Of a DNA stretch of 48,016 nucleotides, positions 37,786-45,669 are shown piece by piece. A program made the translations under genes and the position numbers. The stretch is from an uncultured Collinsella sp. (lineage in GTDB: Bacteria; Actinomycetota; Coriobacteriia; Coriobacteriales; Coriobacteriaceae). Below the pieces are notes generated by a model. That model was not told where the DNA came from, did not search any database, and saw nothing but the letters and a program-made list of their open reading frames with translations. The first letter of the stretch is position 1. Each line of letters starts with the position of its first letter. The stretch spans positions 1-48,016 of the forward strand of contig CAAEON010000044.1 of assembly GCA_900757615.1 (NCBI GenBank). Direction: 5' to 3'.

Positions 37786-39225
37786 CTAGTCCAGACGACG
37801 GGTCTGCGCCACGTGCTTGTACCAGTAGGCGCTTGCCTTGGGCGTGCGCTTCTGGGTTTCAAAGTCAACGTAAAAGAAGCCGTAACGCTTGTTGTAGCCA
37901 TTGGTCCAGGAGAATTGATCCTGCAGGCTCCACAGGAAGTAGCCGCCCACGTTGACGCCCACCTCCATGGCCTTGAGCAGCCAACGCAGGTGCTGCTCGA
38001 TGTAGTCGATGCGCGGCTGGTCGTCCACAAAACCGTTCTTGTAGGGGTCCTTGTAGCCCATGCCGTTCTCGGTGATGAAGATCTGCTTGTAGTTGGGGTA
38101 GCGCTGCTTAATGTAGACGAGCAGATCGAACAGACCCTCGGGATAGATGATCCAGTCCCAGTCGGTGGTGGGGATGCCGGGCTTGTTCACATGCTCGCCA
38201 ATGCCCTTGACGCGCCAGCGACCGGTGCCCTTCTCGCCCGTACCGTTGTGGTGCAGGTCGTTCTCGCCATCGTAAGCCTTCAAAAAACGGCACTGATAGT
38301 TGTTAACGCCCAGGTAGTCGTTGTGGAGCGCTGCCTCGCGCATAATCTCGAGGTCCTCGTCCAAGATCTCGATGGTGCCGCCCGAGACGGCAGCCAGGCG
38401 GTTGGCGCACTCGAGGGTGTCGGGGGCATACTCGCCGCGGAACGTCGCGTCGAGCAAAAACTGGTTTTGCAGCACGTGCTCGTTGTTGGCGGCTTTGATG
38501 TCGGCGGGGTCGTTCTCGTTGAGCGGGTACTTAAACTCCAGCGACTGGATGACGCCGATTTTGCCCTTAAAGCCGCCGTTGTGGAAGGCCAGCACGGCCT
38601 TGGCGTGGGCGAGCATCATGTTGTGCTCGCACTGGAAGGCCTCGGCCAGATGCGCCTTGACGCCACCGGGGAAGGTGCCCTCGATGTAGGTGTTGGAGGC
38701 GTCGGCCCAGATCTCGTTAAAGGTGAACCAGTAGGTCACCTGGTCGGCGTACTCCTTAAAGCAGAAGGTGGCAAAGTCCACAAAGGCGTCGATGGTCTCG
38801 CGGTTGAGGAAGTCGCCCTTCTCAAAGAGGGGAAGCGGCGTGTCAAAGTGATGCAGCGTGACGAACGGCTCAACGTGGTGCTTGTGGCACTCGGCGAAGA
38901 GATCGTGGTAGAACTGGACGCCCTCGGGGTTGATTTCGCCGGTGCCGTTGGGGAAGATGCGGCTCCAGGCGATGGAGAGGCGAATGCCGTTGATGCCGAA
39001 CTCCTCGCACAGCTCCAGGTCGACAGGGTACTGGTTGTAGAAGTCCGAAGCGGGATCGGGGGAGAAGCGCCCCTGGGCCTCCAGAAAGTCGTCCCAGGCA
39101 ACCTTGCCCTTACCGTGAGTGCGGGTCTCGCCCTCTACCTGGTAGGCAGCGGTGGCGCCGCCAAAGACAAAGTCCTCGGGAAACTGCGCGGGCGGGTTGG
39201 TGACGCTAGCAGGATTAACGGACAT
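37786..39225 (-). CDS. lacG: 6-phospho-beta-galactosidase, module 3 (GH1)
   Basis: 479-aa GH1 enzyme, the closest of the three to lactococcal LacG (shared SDFYNQYPVDLELCEEFGIN, TLHHFDTP, FNRET-like NRETIDAFVDFATFCF). Acid/base Glu171 in WFTFNEIWADAS, nucleophile Glu386 in ITENGMGYKD, phosphate motif FSWTNGYNKRYG with Ser, Trp, Lys and Tyr. It cleaves lactose-6-P to galactose-6-P and glucose. Second gene of its operon, 66 bp after lacE with a GACCAGCCG/CGGCTGG hairpin between. The ribosome site is weak (GGAT). Terminator at 37691. Confidence 0.93.
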   Translation of the reverse strand: MSVNPASVTNPPAQFPEDFVFGGATAAYQVEGETRTHGKGKVAWDDFLEAQGRFSPDPASDFYNQYPVDLELCEEFGINGIRLSIAWSRIFPNGTGEINPEGVQFYHDLFAECHKHHVEPFVTLHHFDTPLPLFEKGDFLNRETIDAFVDFATFCFKEYADQVTYWFTFNEIWADASNTYIEGTFPGGVKAHLAEAFQCEHNMMLAHAKAVLAFHNGGFKGKIGVIQSLEFKYPLNENDPADIKAANNEHVLQNQFLLDATFRGEYAPDTLECANRLAAVSGGTIEILDEDLEIMREAALHNDYLGVNNYQCRFLKAYDGENDLHHNGTGEKGTGRWRVKGIGEHVNKPGIPTTDWDWIIYPEGLFDLLVYIKQRYPNYKQIFITENGMGYKDPYKNGFVDDQPRIDYIEQHLRWLLKAMEVGVNVGGYFLWSLQDQFSWTNGYNKRYGFFYVDFETQKRTPKASAYWYKHVAQTRRLD

Positions 39226-39291
39226 GATGATCCAATCGTCTAAATCGAAGGACCAGCCGGTCTTGGATGGTCGGCTGGCCCTGGGCGTTAC

Positions 39292-41067
39292 TTACTTCGA
39301 AAGTTGCTCACTCACGAAGGCGAGAGACTTGTCGCCGTTCTGGGAGAGCTCGATGTACTGCTTGCCACGGCAGGCGACGCACTTGTTGCCCACGCGCTCA
39401 CAGTCCTTCTGCAGGTCGGCCAGGTAGCTTGCGGCCTGCGGGGCCAGGACGACCAGGTCAAAGTCGGGGAGCATGTCCACGTGGTTGCCATAGGCCTCGG
39501 CAGCGGTCTCGAGGTTAATGCCGCGCTCCTTGGCGGCCTTGGCCAGCGCGTTGGCGAGCAGGCCCGAGGTTCCGCCGCCCTGGCAGAGCACGAGCACGCG
39601 CTTGCCGTTGAGGTCGCTGGCGGTCGTTGTCTCGGCAGCGGGTGCTGCGGAAGCGGCGGGGGAGTCGGCCTTCACGGCCTCGGCAGCAGCGCCGGCGGCA
39701 ACGCTCTTGGCGTCAGCCTTGCCCTGGAAGGCATCGTTGAGCTTGGCGGCCTTCTCGGCGTTCTTGGCGGCGAGCTCCTCCTGGGAGATCTCGGCCTCCT
39801 CGGCGCACTTCTGGGCGTCATAGGCACGGAAGAACGGGTAGTACAGAACGAAGTCGACGACCAGGATAAGGGCGAGCATCACAAAAGCGAGCGGCTGGAA
39901 GCCCAGGCCCATGATGGTGCCGATGGGGCCGGGGACGGTCCAAGGCAGGGTGTACATAAAGCCGTTCATGCCCAAGAAGTCGATAAAGATCTTGAGGATC
40001 CAGATGTTGGCGATCGGGGCAAAGACAAACGGGACAAAGAAGACGGGGTTGAGCACGATGGGCGCGGCGAACAGCAGCGGCTCGTTGACGGCAAAGCAGA
40101 CGGGGACGATGGCGGCCTTACCGACGGCGCGCATCTCCTGAGACTTGGCCAGGAAGCAGAACATAAAGACCAGGACGAGCGTGGCGCCGGTGCCGCCCAT
40201 GCAGACGACGAAGTACTGGGCACCCTGGGTCAGGACAGCGGAAGCGTGCTGGCCGGCCTGGAACGCAGCCAGGTTGTCGGTCATGTTGGCAACGAGGGCG
40301 GCGGCGATGGCGGGCTCGACGATCGAGGGGCCGTGGACGCCCACGAACCAGAAGAGGCTCATAGCGCCGTAGATCACAGCGAGGCCGATGTAGCCGTCGG
40401 CAGCGGTGAACAGGGGCCGGAACACCTGGATGACGCCCTGGGCAAAGCAGAAGCCAAAAGCAGCGCGGAAGGCGATGTCAAAGACCCAAAAGACGGTGAT
40501 GCAGACGGAGAAGGGGATGATGTCCTTAAAGGTCTGCGAGATGTTGGGCGGAACCTGCTCGGGCATCTTGACGGTGATGTTGCGCTTAATGAAGAACTTG
40601 TAGATGATGCCGGTCACAAACGCAGCGATAAAGGCGGTCAGCAGGCCTTTGGAACCAAGGTAGGTGGTGTTGAAGCCGCTGGCAGCGTCCGTGGCGATCG
40701 TGTCGCTCGAAAGGAGCAAGAAGCCGATGATGGCCGCGCACATGCACGAGATGAAGTTGATCTGGTTGTTCTTGGGCAGATCGCGGTTCTGAGCGTCGGC
40801 GAAGTGCTTGGCCGTGGTGGCGGCACAGGCGATGGCCAGGATGCCCATGGAGTAGTTGTAGCACTTCCATAGGGCGTTGTTGATGTCATCGGGCCAGTAG
40901 AAACCCCAGATATTGGGAACCGAGGCTACCAGGCAGAAGATGGACGAGAAGATGATGATGGGGATGACGGAGATAAAACCGTCGCGGATCGCCTTGAGGT
41001 ACTTGTTGCGGGCGATCGCGTTGAAAAAGGGCTGCCCCTTTTCGATGATGGCGATGAGTTGCTCCAT
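39292..41067 (-). CDS. lacE: PTS lactose-family EIICB, module 3
   Basis: 591 aa. EIIC start IEKGQPFFNAIARNKYLKAIRDGFISVIPIIIFSSIF is very like classical LacE. GVHGPSIVEP, GGTGATLVLV and FAVNEPLLFAAPIVLNP are kept. A long Ala/Glu/Lys-rich linker (about 425-485) leads to EIIB with Cys495 in VLVLCQGGGTSGLLA. Its EIIB is more distant from the other two and carries extra Cys residues (CERVGNKCVACRGK). AGGAG lies 6 nt before the start. As the most LacE-like copy, next to the most LacG-like enzyme, module 3 is the best lactose candidate. Confidence 0.94.
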   Translation of the reverse strand: MEQLIAIIEKGQPFFNAIARNKYLKAIRDGFISVIPIIIFSSIFCLVASVPNIWGFYWPDDINNALWKCYNYSMGILAIACAATTAKHFADAQNRDLPKNNQINFISCMCAAIIGFLLLSSDTIATDAASGFNTTYLGSKGLLTAFIAAFVTGIIYKFFIKRNITVKMPEQVPPNISQTFKDIIPFSVCITVFWVFDIAFRAAFGFCFAQGVIQVFRPLFTAADGYIGLAVIYGAMSLFWFVGVHGPSIVEPAIAAALVANMTDNLAAFQAGQHASAVLTQGAQYFVVCMGGTGATLVLVFMFCFLAKSQEMRAVGKAAIVPVCFAVNEPLLFAAPIVLNPVFFVPFVFAPIANIWILKIFIDFLGMNGFMYTLPWTVPGPIGTIMGLGFQPLAFVMLALILVVDFVLYYPFFRAYDAQKCAEEAEISQEELAAKNAEKAAKLNDAFQGKADAKSVAAGAAAEAVKADSPAASAAPAAETTTASDLNGKRVLVLCQGGGTSGLLANALAKAAKERGINLETAAEAYGNHVDMLPDFDLVVLAPQAASYLADLQKDCERVGNKCVACRGKQYIELSQNGDKSLAFVSEQLSK

Positions 41068-41424
41068 GCAAAGCTCCTAAGAGTCGGTGGGTTGGCAACG
41101 ATGGTAGCTTTTGACGTTTGGTTGCCAAAATGTTGACGTTGCCATTTTGCGACACAAAATAAGACGCGAACCGATGGCCCCTGTGCCTGTGGACCGTCGA
41201 TTCCTTGCGCGTAAACGTTTGAGCCGCCCGGTGGCTCTGTGTTTGCACAATGGCAACGTTAACATTTGGTCGACAAAAGCTGTTCGGGGAAGCAAAAATG
41301 TCGGTGAACGGTAGGTTTTGGGTGGTGAGCGTATGGTGGGGGAGGCGTTGGATATACTTGAAGGCGTTAAAAATGACTGCGTAGGGTGTCACCAATGGCA
41401 TCGTTGACATAGAAAGATCGACCT
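41068..41424. promoter_or_regulatory. Divergent control region of module 3 with three LacI operators
   Basis: Sites: ATGTTGACGTTGCCAT (41130-41145, reverse of ATGGCAACGTCAACAT), ATGGCAACGTTAACAT (41250-41265) and ATGGCATCGTTGACAT (41395-41410, 14 bp before the lacI start codon). A CGGTGAACGGT motif lies at 41302-41312. Three sites over 280 bp would allow looping. Confidence 0.8.
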
Positions 41425-42429
41425 ATGGCCGCTGTTAAAAAATCGGTATCCGTTAAGGATGTGGCGCGTCTCGCGGGCGTCTCGGAGCAGACGGTCTCGC
41501 GCACCGTGCACGATTCGCCCAGCGTGCGCCCCGAGACCAAGGAGCGCGTGCGTGCCGCCATGCGCGAGCTGGGGTATCGTCCAAACTTTGCCGGCCGTTC
41601 GCTGCGTCGCGGCAAGTTTAAGACCGTCGGCGTCGCCATGTTCAACATTACCGGCACCGGCAACCTCGACCGTATGGAGGGCTTTGCCGCTGCGGCCGAC
41701 AAACATGGCTATGCCATCACCCTCACTAAAGTAGACGGGCATCCGTATACCCTCGAGAGTGCATCGTCGCGCATGAGCGCGCTGCCGGTGGATGGCATGG
41801 TTGTGATCATGAACCGCATGCCGGCGGACTTTGGCTCCTTCGAGCCGCTGCCCGGTATGCAGACGGTGCTCGTTACTATGCTGGAGCACCCGCTGTGCTC
41901 GACGGTCGATAACGACCAGTTCGATTGCTCGCGCCAGGTGGTCGAGTACTTGTTGGAGCAGGGGCACAAGACCGTGCACTTTATCTCGTGTCCCGAGCGC
42001 TCGCTTTCGGGCATGCAGCGCGAGGAGGGCTGGCGCGAGACATTGCGTGCGCATGGTATTGAGCCGCCGCGACTCGTCCGTGGCGATTGGACGGCACAGA
42101 GCGGATATGCCGCCGGTCAGGCTCTGGCGGACGATCCGACCTGTACGGCCATTTATGCTTCCAACGACGCCATGGCCTACGGCTGCATTCGCGGGCTCGA
42201 ATCGCGCGGAAAGCGCGTGCCCGAGGACGTGAGCGTGGCGGGTGTTGATGACAGCCTGGGCGATATCGTGCCCGATCGTCGCCTGACCACGGTGCGTTTT
42301 GACAACAAGCGCGTCGGCATGTGGGCGGTCGACAAGATCGCCGGCGCCGAGGGGGGTGCGTCTGGCGTGGAGCACATGCTGATCCCCGGTGTGCTCGTAG
42401 AGGGCGATACGGTGCGCGATTTGCGTTAG
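41425..42429 (+). CDS. LacI-family repressor of module 3
   Basis: 334 aa. HTH: VSVKDVARLAGVSEQTVSRTVHDSPSVRPETKERV, specificity pair Glu-Gln. The core has TVGVAMFNITGTGN, LPVDGMVVIMNRMPADF, LEQGHKTVHFISCPERS, CTAIYASNDAMAYGCIRGLESRG and DVSVAGVDDSLGD. Start ATG 41425 with a weak GAAAGA ribosome site. An operator 14 bp upstream suggests autorepression. It should control the divergent lacE-lacG operon. The three LacI proteins differ exactly at the two residues of recognition helix 2 that read the half-site. Confidence 0.92.
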   Translation: MAAVKKSVSVKDVARLAGVSEQTVSRTVHDSPSVRPETKERVRAAMRELGYRPNFAGRSLRRGKFKTVGVAMFNITGTGNLDRMEGFAAAADKHGYAITLTKVDGHPYTLESASSRMSALPVDGMVVIMNRMPADFGSFEPLPGMQTVLVTMLEHPLCSTVDNDQFDCSRQVVEYLLEQGHKTVHFISCPERSLSGMQREEGWRETLRAHGIEPPRLVRGDWTAQSGYAAGQALADDPTCTAIYASNDAMAYGCIRGLESRGKRVPEDVSVAGVDDSLGDIVPDRRLTTVRFDNKRVGMWAVDKIAGAEGGASGVEHMLIPGVLVEGDTVRDLR

Positions 42430-42489
42430 GGTGCGGTCCTGTTTGGGTTGCCGCTAACTGTGTTCGATATTGTTCAGATTGGTTTAAAA

Positions 42490-42519
42490 ACCGTTCACGG
42501 GCGAAAATTGACCGTTCAT
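42490..42519. promoter_or_regulatory. ACCGTTCA motif pair before lacF
   Basis: ACCGTTCACGG (42490-42500) and ACCGTTCAT (42511-42519) repeat in direct order, 21 bp apart. They match the CGGTGAACGGT motif seen before the amino-sugar PTS and module 3. Confidence 0.5.
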
Positions 42520-42541
42520 AGCTCGAAATTACGTTTTGCGC

Positions 42542-42567
42542 TGTTCTTTTTTGTTTGAATGATAATG
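42542..42567. promoter_or_regulatory. LacR-type box before lacF
   Basis: TGTTC (42542-42546), five T, TGTTTGAATG (42552-42561), ATAATG. It has the same order and spacing as the box before the lacR-like gene (26233). Confidence 0.7.
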
Positions 42568-42643
42568 TTTCTGCTATACAGAACGCAGCGCGTATGCCCG
42601 GACGCGATGCTCTCCATTGGTTCATATGTGAAAGGAACGCAAT

Positions 42644-42982
42644 ATGGCAACCAAAGAAGAAATCTCGATGGTTGGATTCGAGATTGTCGCATACGCAGGT
42701 GACGCCCAGACCGATCTGCTTGCAGCACTCGATGCTGCTCGCGAGGGTGATTTTGAGAAGGCCGAACAGCTGCACAAGGATGCCAGCGATGCACTTATCG
42801 GCGCCCACGATACGCAGGCCAAGCTGCTTTCGCAGGAGGCCGGCGGCGGCGAGATGGAGATGACCTTCATTATGGCTCACGCTCAGGATACTCTCATGAC
42901 CACCATGATCCTGGAGAAGCAGACCCGCTTTACCATCGATGCCTATAAGCGCATCGCCGCACTCGAGGCTAAGCTCGCCTAA
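42644..42982 (+). CDS. lacF: PTS lactose-specific EIIA
   Basis: 112-aa LacF. Opening EEISMVGFEIVAYAGDAQTDLLAALDAA is the family signature. The phosphorylated His79 stands in FIMAHAQDTLMTT, followed by Asp82, which holds the trimer's metal. The C-terminal helix is normal. It passes phosphate from HPr to the EIIB domains of LacE. It is the only EIIA-Lac in the window, so all three EIICB proteins probably depend on it. AAAGGA lies 7 nt before ATG 42644. It is monocistronic, under a LacR-type box (42542) and not beside a LacI operator, with a terminator at 43015. Confidence 0.95.
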   Translation: MATKEEISMVGFEIVAYAGDAQTDLLAALDAAREGDFEKAEQLHKDASDALIGAHDTQAKLLSQEAGGGEMEMTFIMAHAQDTLMTTMILEKQTRFTIDAYKRIAALEAKLA

Positions 42983-43014
42983 CGAGCTCTCACAACCAAG
43001 TCCCCTTCCAAAAA

Positions 43015-43043
43015 CCCTGCCGCTACCCACGGCAGGGCTTTTT
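43015..43043 (+). terminator. Terminator after lacF
   Basis: CCCTGCCG (43015-43022) pairs with CGGCAGGG (43030-43037), then CTTTTT. Confidence 0.93.
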
Positions 43044-43060
43044 CTGTCCTCCTCCAAGTT

Positions 43061-43119
43061 GCGGTGAAATAGGGACTGAATAGGGGCCAGCGGGCGCAAA
43101 ACAATCCCTATTCCACCGC
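43061..43119. repeat. Inverted repeat, GCGGTG-AATAGGGA arms
   Basis: GCGGTGAAATAGGGA (43061-43075) and TCCCTATTCCACCGC (43105-43119) pair at 14 of 15 positions. It lies directly beside the dispersed GTCCCCAA repeat. Confidence 0.65.
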
Positions 43120-43133
43120 AGCTCATCCCGAAA

Positions 43134-43180
43134 TAGTCATTGGGGACGTTCTTAAACGACTAGGCATTGGGGACAGTCTT
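43134..43180 (-). repeat. Dispersed repeat, inverted copy
   Basis: Reverse complement of the repeat at 24912-24960 with few differences (GGGGACGTTCTTAAACGACTAG and CATTGGGGACAGTCTT in the reading direction given). It is 18 kb away and in opposite orientation. Confidence 0.75.
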
Positions 43181-43267
43181 GGTGCGCTCCGTTCGTCCTC
43201 CCGTTCGATTTTTGCTCGATGGGTATACTTCCTTTCGCATTAGACGCCGGAATGAGGAGGTATCCAA

Positions 43268-44299
43268 ATGCCGGATAACGGGTCAATACAAAAAAGAGAT
43301 GCGCATGAGATGGCTCATGGGCGTCCTGTCCAGATAACCGAGCACACGACGGTAACCGAGCTGCAGCCTAGCCTGTCCGACGTCGTGTGCGCAAACAAAA
43401 AGCTGCAGATTGGCTTTATCGTTGTGCTCGTGGTACTGGCGCTGCTGTCGGGCTTTGTAGCTCGTCCGCATTTCGCCGATACCAAAACTTGGGACTCCAC
43501 CATCGAGGTTATCGATCAAAAGAAAGGTAACGTACTGGCGCTCACGGCTTCATGCGTTGCTCTATCTGCGGGCATTACCGCGCTGCCTGGTGATACGGGT
43601 ACGCCGGTCGCTGAGCAGCTCGCACAGCTTTCGGGCAACTTGGGCATCGTGCTTGCCGTGCTCTACCTCGAGAAATATCTGCTGACTATTTTGTGGTCGG
43701 TTGGTTTGGGCATCTTAATCCCGTTTGCGTTGGTGCTCTTTGCGGTGTCGCTTGGCATTCACGGGCGCTGGAGCACGAGCGCCGTCCTGCGCCGTGTGGC
43801 GACGCGCGTGTTGGTGGTTGCCGTGATCGGCATGGCGCTCGTGCCCGCGAGCGTATGGGTGTCGCAGAAGGTCGATGAAACGTATCGCGTAAGTATTGAG
43901 CAAGCTGAGCAAAAGGCGGCGGATGCTGCGGAAAAGACCGATACCACGGACAAGTCAGGCAAGACCAGCTCAAAATCGAACAAGAAAAAATCCGAGGCCA
44001 CAGAGTCCAAAAACGTGTTCGAGCAGTTGACTGACGGGGCATCGAGCCTTGTTACGTCGGTAACCAGCGGTGCCAAGCAGATGACCGACGAGATCGTGCA
44101 GCAGGTGACCGACCTCATCGAAGGCGTCATCGTGATGATCGTGACCTCGTGTGTGATTCCTCTACTGGTGCTCGTGGCGTTCCTATGGCTAGGACACGTG
44201 CTGCTGGGGATCGATGTCTCCGGTCCCGCGAACTATCTGACGGGTCGTTTCTTGAGCGCTCCGTCCAAACATGCCAAGAAGAGTGGGCAGTCTGAGTAG
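43268..44299 (+). CDS. Membrane protein, function unknown
   Basis: 343 aa. Membrane segments at about 47-66 (LQIGFIVVLVVLALLSGFVA), 88-108, 122-160 (LGIVLAVLYLEKYLLTILWSVGLGILIPFALVLFAVSLGI), 175-195 and near the C-terminus (IVMIVTSCVIPLLVLVAFLWLGHVLLGI). Between the last two lies a long hydrophilic, Lys/Ser/Thr-rich stretch (KTSSKSNKKKSEATESKN). GGAGG stands 7 nt before ATG 43268. It is a single gene with its own terminator. The pattern resembles uncharacterised Coriobacteriia and Firmicutes membrane proteins; I cannot assign a role. Confidence 0.75.
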   Translation: MPDNGSIQKRDAHEMAHGRPVQITEHTTVTELQPSLSDVVCANKKLQIGFIVVLVVLALLSGFVARPHFADTKTWDSTIEVIDQKKGNVLALTASCVALSAGITALPGDTGTPVAEQLAQLSGNLGIVLAVLYLEKYLLTILWSVGLGILIPFALVLFAVSLGIHGRWSTSAVLRRVATRVLVVAVIGMALVPASVWVSQKVDETYRVSIEQAEQKAADAAEKTDTTDKSGKTSSKSNKKKSEATESKNVFEQLTDGASSLVTSVTSGAKQMTDEIVQQVTDLIEGVIVMIVTSCVIPLLVLVAFLWLGHVLLGIDVSGPANYLTGRFLSAPSKHAKKSGQSE

Positions 44300-44333
44300 G
44301 CGGCAAAGCGATCTTTGGAAGATCAACCGTAAG

Positions 44334-44368
44334 AAGGGCGGCCGAGACACGTTCTCGGCCGCCCTTTT
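44334..44368 (+). terminator. Terminator after the membrane protein gene
   Basis: Perfect 14-bp stem (44334-44347 with 44353-44366), 5-nt loop, tail TTTTG-TTTG. Confidence 0.93.
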
Positions 44369-44606
44369 GTTTGTTGAGCACATGGTCGCTATGTTCGCGC
44401 CGGGCCCAAACGGTCGCCAATCATCCGCGAACGGTATTTGTTCAAAAAAGAACAAAGACAAACAAATTATTGTTGCAGTCTCTGTTCGAATGTGTTCAAA
44501 TAAACATGAACAGTGAAGAACCGCACGTTCAGATGCCCGGACCTGAACGCGATTCAACACTTCCAAACAGAAACTACGCACCTGCGTATCTCTCAAGGAG
44601 GATGTC
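44369..44606. promoter_or_regulatory. Control region of lacAB with LacR-type boxes
   Basis: TTTGTTC (44437-44443), AAAAAA, GAACAAA (44450-44456) form a perfect inverted repeat. TGTTC (44483-44487), five bases, TGTTCAAAT (44493-44501) fits the LacR box, and TGTTC (44493-44497) also faces GAACA (44508-44512). The region is AT-rich and likely includes the lacA promoter. Confidence 0.7.
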
Positions 44607-45035
44607 ATGAGGGTTGTAATCGCTTCCGATGCCGACGGTATGTCGATGAAGGAGTCCATCAAGGAGATGCTCATCGCCGACGGTCACGAGGTCGTCGACT
44701 ATTCCGAGACCCCTGCCGCGGACTTTGTCGATTCCGCGACCGCCGTTGCCAAGGACCTGCTGGAGCACAAGGATTCCCAGGGCTTCGCATTCGATAAGTA
44801 CGGCGTCGGCTCCTATATGGCCGCCGTCAAGATCAAGGGCATGGTCGTCGCCAACATTTCCGACGAGCGTTCCGCTTACATGACCCGCGAGCACAACGGT
44901 TCGCGCATGGTCACCATGGGCCCGGGCGTTGTAGGCACCGAGGTCGCCAAGAAGATCGCCCGCGAGTTCCTGCGCGCGCAGTACGCCGGCGGCCGTCACC
45001 AGATCCGTGTCGACATGCTCAACAAGATGGCCTAA
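44607..45035 (+). CDS. lacA: Galactose-6-phosphate isomerase subunit LacA
   Basis: 142-aa RpiB/LacA-type isomerase subunit. It matches LacA throughout: MRVVIASDADGMSMKESIKE, GSYMAAVKIKGMVVANISDERSAYMTREHN, SRMVTMGPGVVGTEVAKKIA, and the ending GGRHQIRVDMLNKM. With LacB it converts galactose-6-P to tagatose-6-P in the cytoplasm. AAGGAGG lies upstream. lacB follows after 63 bp in the same direction. The control region holds LacR-type boxes. Confidence 0.96.
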   Translation: MRVVIASDADGMSMKESIKEMLIADGHEVVDYSETPAADFVDSATAVAKDLLEHKDSQGFAFDKYGVGSYMAAVKIKGMVVANISDERSAYMTREHNGSRMVTMGPGVVGTEVAKKIAREFLRAQYAGGRHQIRVDMLNKMA

Positions 45036-45098
45036 CGAGAGCCACCGAGAACTCGAACTTCTACCTCAACTTGTGAATTCAGACGAAAGGACGTTCTG

Positions 45099-45623
45099 AT
45101 GAAGAAGACCATCGCAATCGGTTGCGACCATATCGTTACGGACGAGAAGATCTATCTGGCCGACCGCCTGGAGCAGGCTGGCTACAAGGTGCTCGACTGC
45201 GGCACCTACAGCCACACCCGTACGCACTATCCCATCTACGGCAAGGCCGTGGGCGAGGCTGTTGCCAGCGGCAAGGCCGACTTTGGCGTGGCCCTGTGCG
45301 GTACCGGCATCGGCATCACCAACGCCGTCAACAAGGTTCCCGGCGCCCGTTGCGCCCTGGTCCGCGACATGACCTCTGCCCTGTATGCCCGTCGCGAGCT
45401 CAACGCAAACATCGTGGGCTTTGGCGGCAAGATCACCGGCGAGTTCCTGATGGCCGATATCATGCTTGCCTTCCTGGAGGAGCCCTACGAGAAGACTCCC
45501 GAGCACGATGCTCTGATCGCCAAGATCGATGCCTGCAACAAGGCCGACGCCGAGGCTCAGACTGACCCGCACTTCTTTGACGAGTTCCTCGAGAAGTGGG
45601 ACCGCGGCGAATACCACGACTAA
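45099..45623 (+). CDS. lacB: Galactose-6-phosphate isomerase subunit LacB
   Basis: 174 aa, clear LacB: MKKTIAIGCDHIVTDEKIYL, DCGTYSHTRTHYPIYGKAVGEAVASGKADFGV, LCGTGIGITNAVNKVPGARCALVRDM, LNANIVGFGGKITGEFLM, and the unchanging end DPHFFDEFLEKWDRGEYHD. It forms the active heteromer with LacA; the Cys of CGTG and the His residues build the active site. GAAAGGA lies before ATG 45099. A hairpin at 45628 ends the operon. LacC (46937) continues the pathway, but the aldolase LacD is missing. Confidence 0.97.
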   Translation: MKKTIAIGCDHIVTDEKIYLADRLEQAGYKVLDCGTYSHTRTHYPIYGKAVGEAVASGKADFGVALCGTGIGITNAVNKVPGARCALVRDMTSALYARRELNANIVGFGGKITGEFLMADIMLAFLEEPYEKTPEHDALIAKIDACNKADAEAQTDPHFFDEFLEKWDRGEYHD

Positions 45624-45627
45624 GGAG

Positions 45628-45655
45628 GTTACGCGGTTTTACCAAACCGCGTAAC
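45628..45655 (+). terminator. Hairpin after lacB (family shared with lacC copy 2)
   Basis: GTTACGCGGTTT (45628-45639), loop TACC, AAACCGCGTAAC (45644-45655). The same design, including the TACC loop and the following CGACGCTGCGC, stands after lacC copy 2 (47873-47902). No U tail; the loop-side T/A tract lies inside the stem. Confidence 0.6.
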
Positions 45656-45669
45656 GGGTCGACGCTGCG

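Noticed and set aside
28020..39225. Calling the GH1 enzymes 6-phospho-beta-glucosidases (bglA)
   Set aside because: All three keep the Trp of FSW and overall similarity to LacG, and lacAB/lacC/lacF are nearby, which favours 6-phospho-beta-galactosidase.
44607..45623. Ribose-5-phosphate isomerase B for the two small isomerase genes
   Set aside because: Two adjacent unequal subunits with the full LacA and LacB end motifs fit galactose-6-phosphate isomerase.
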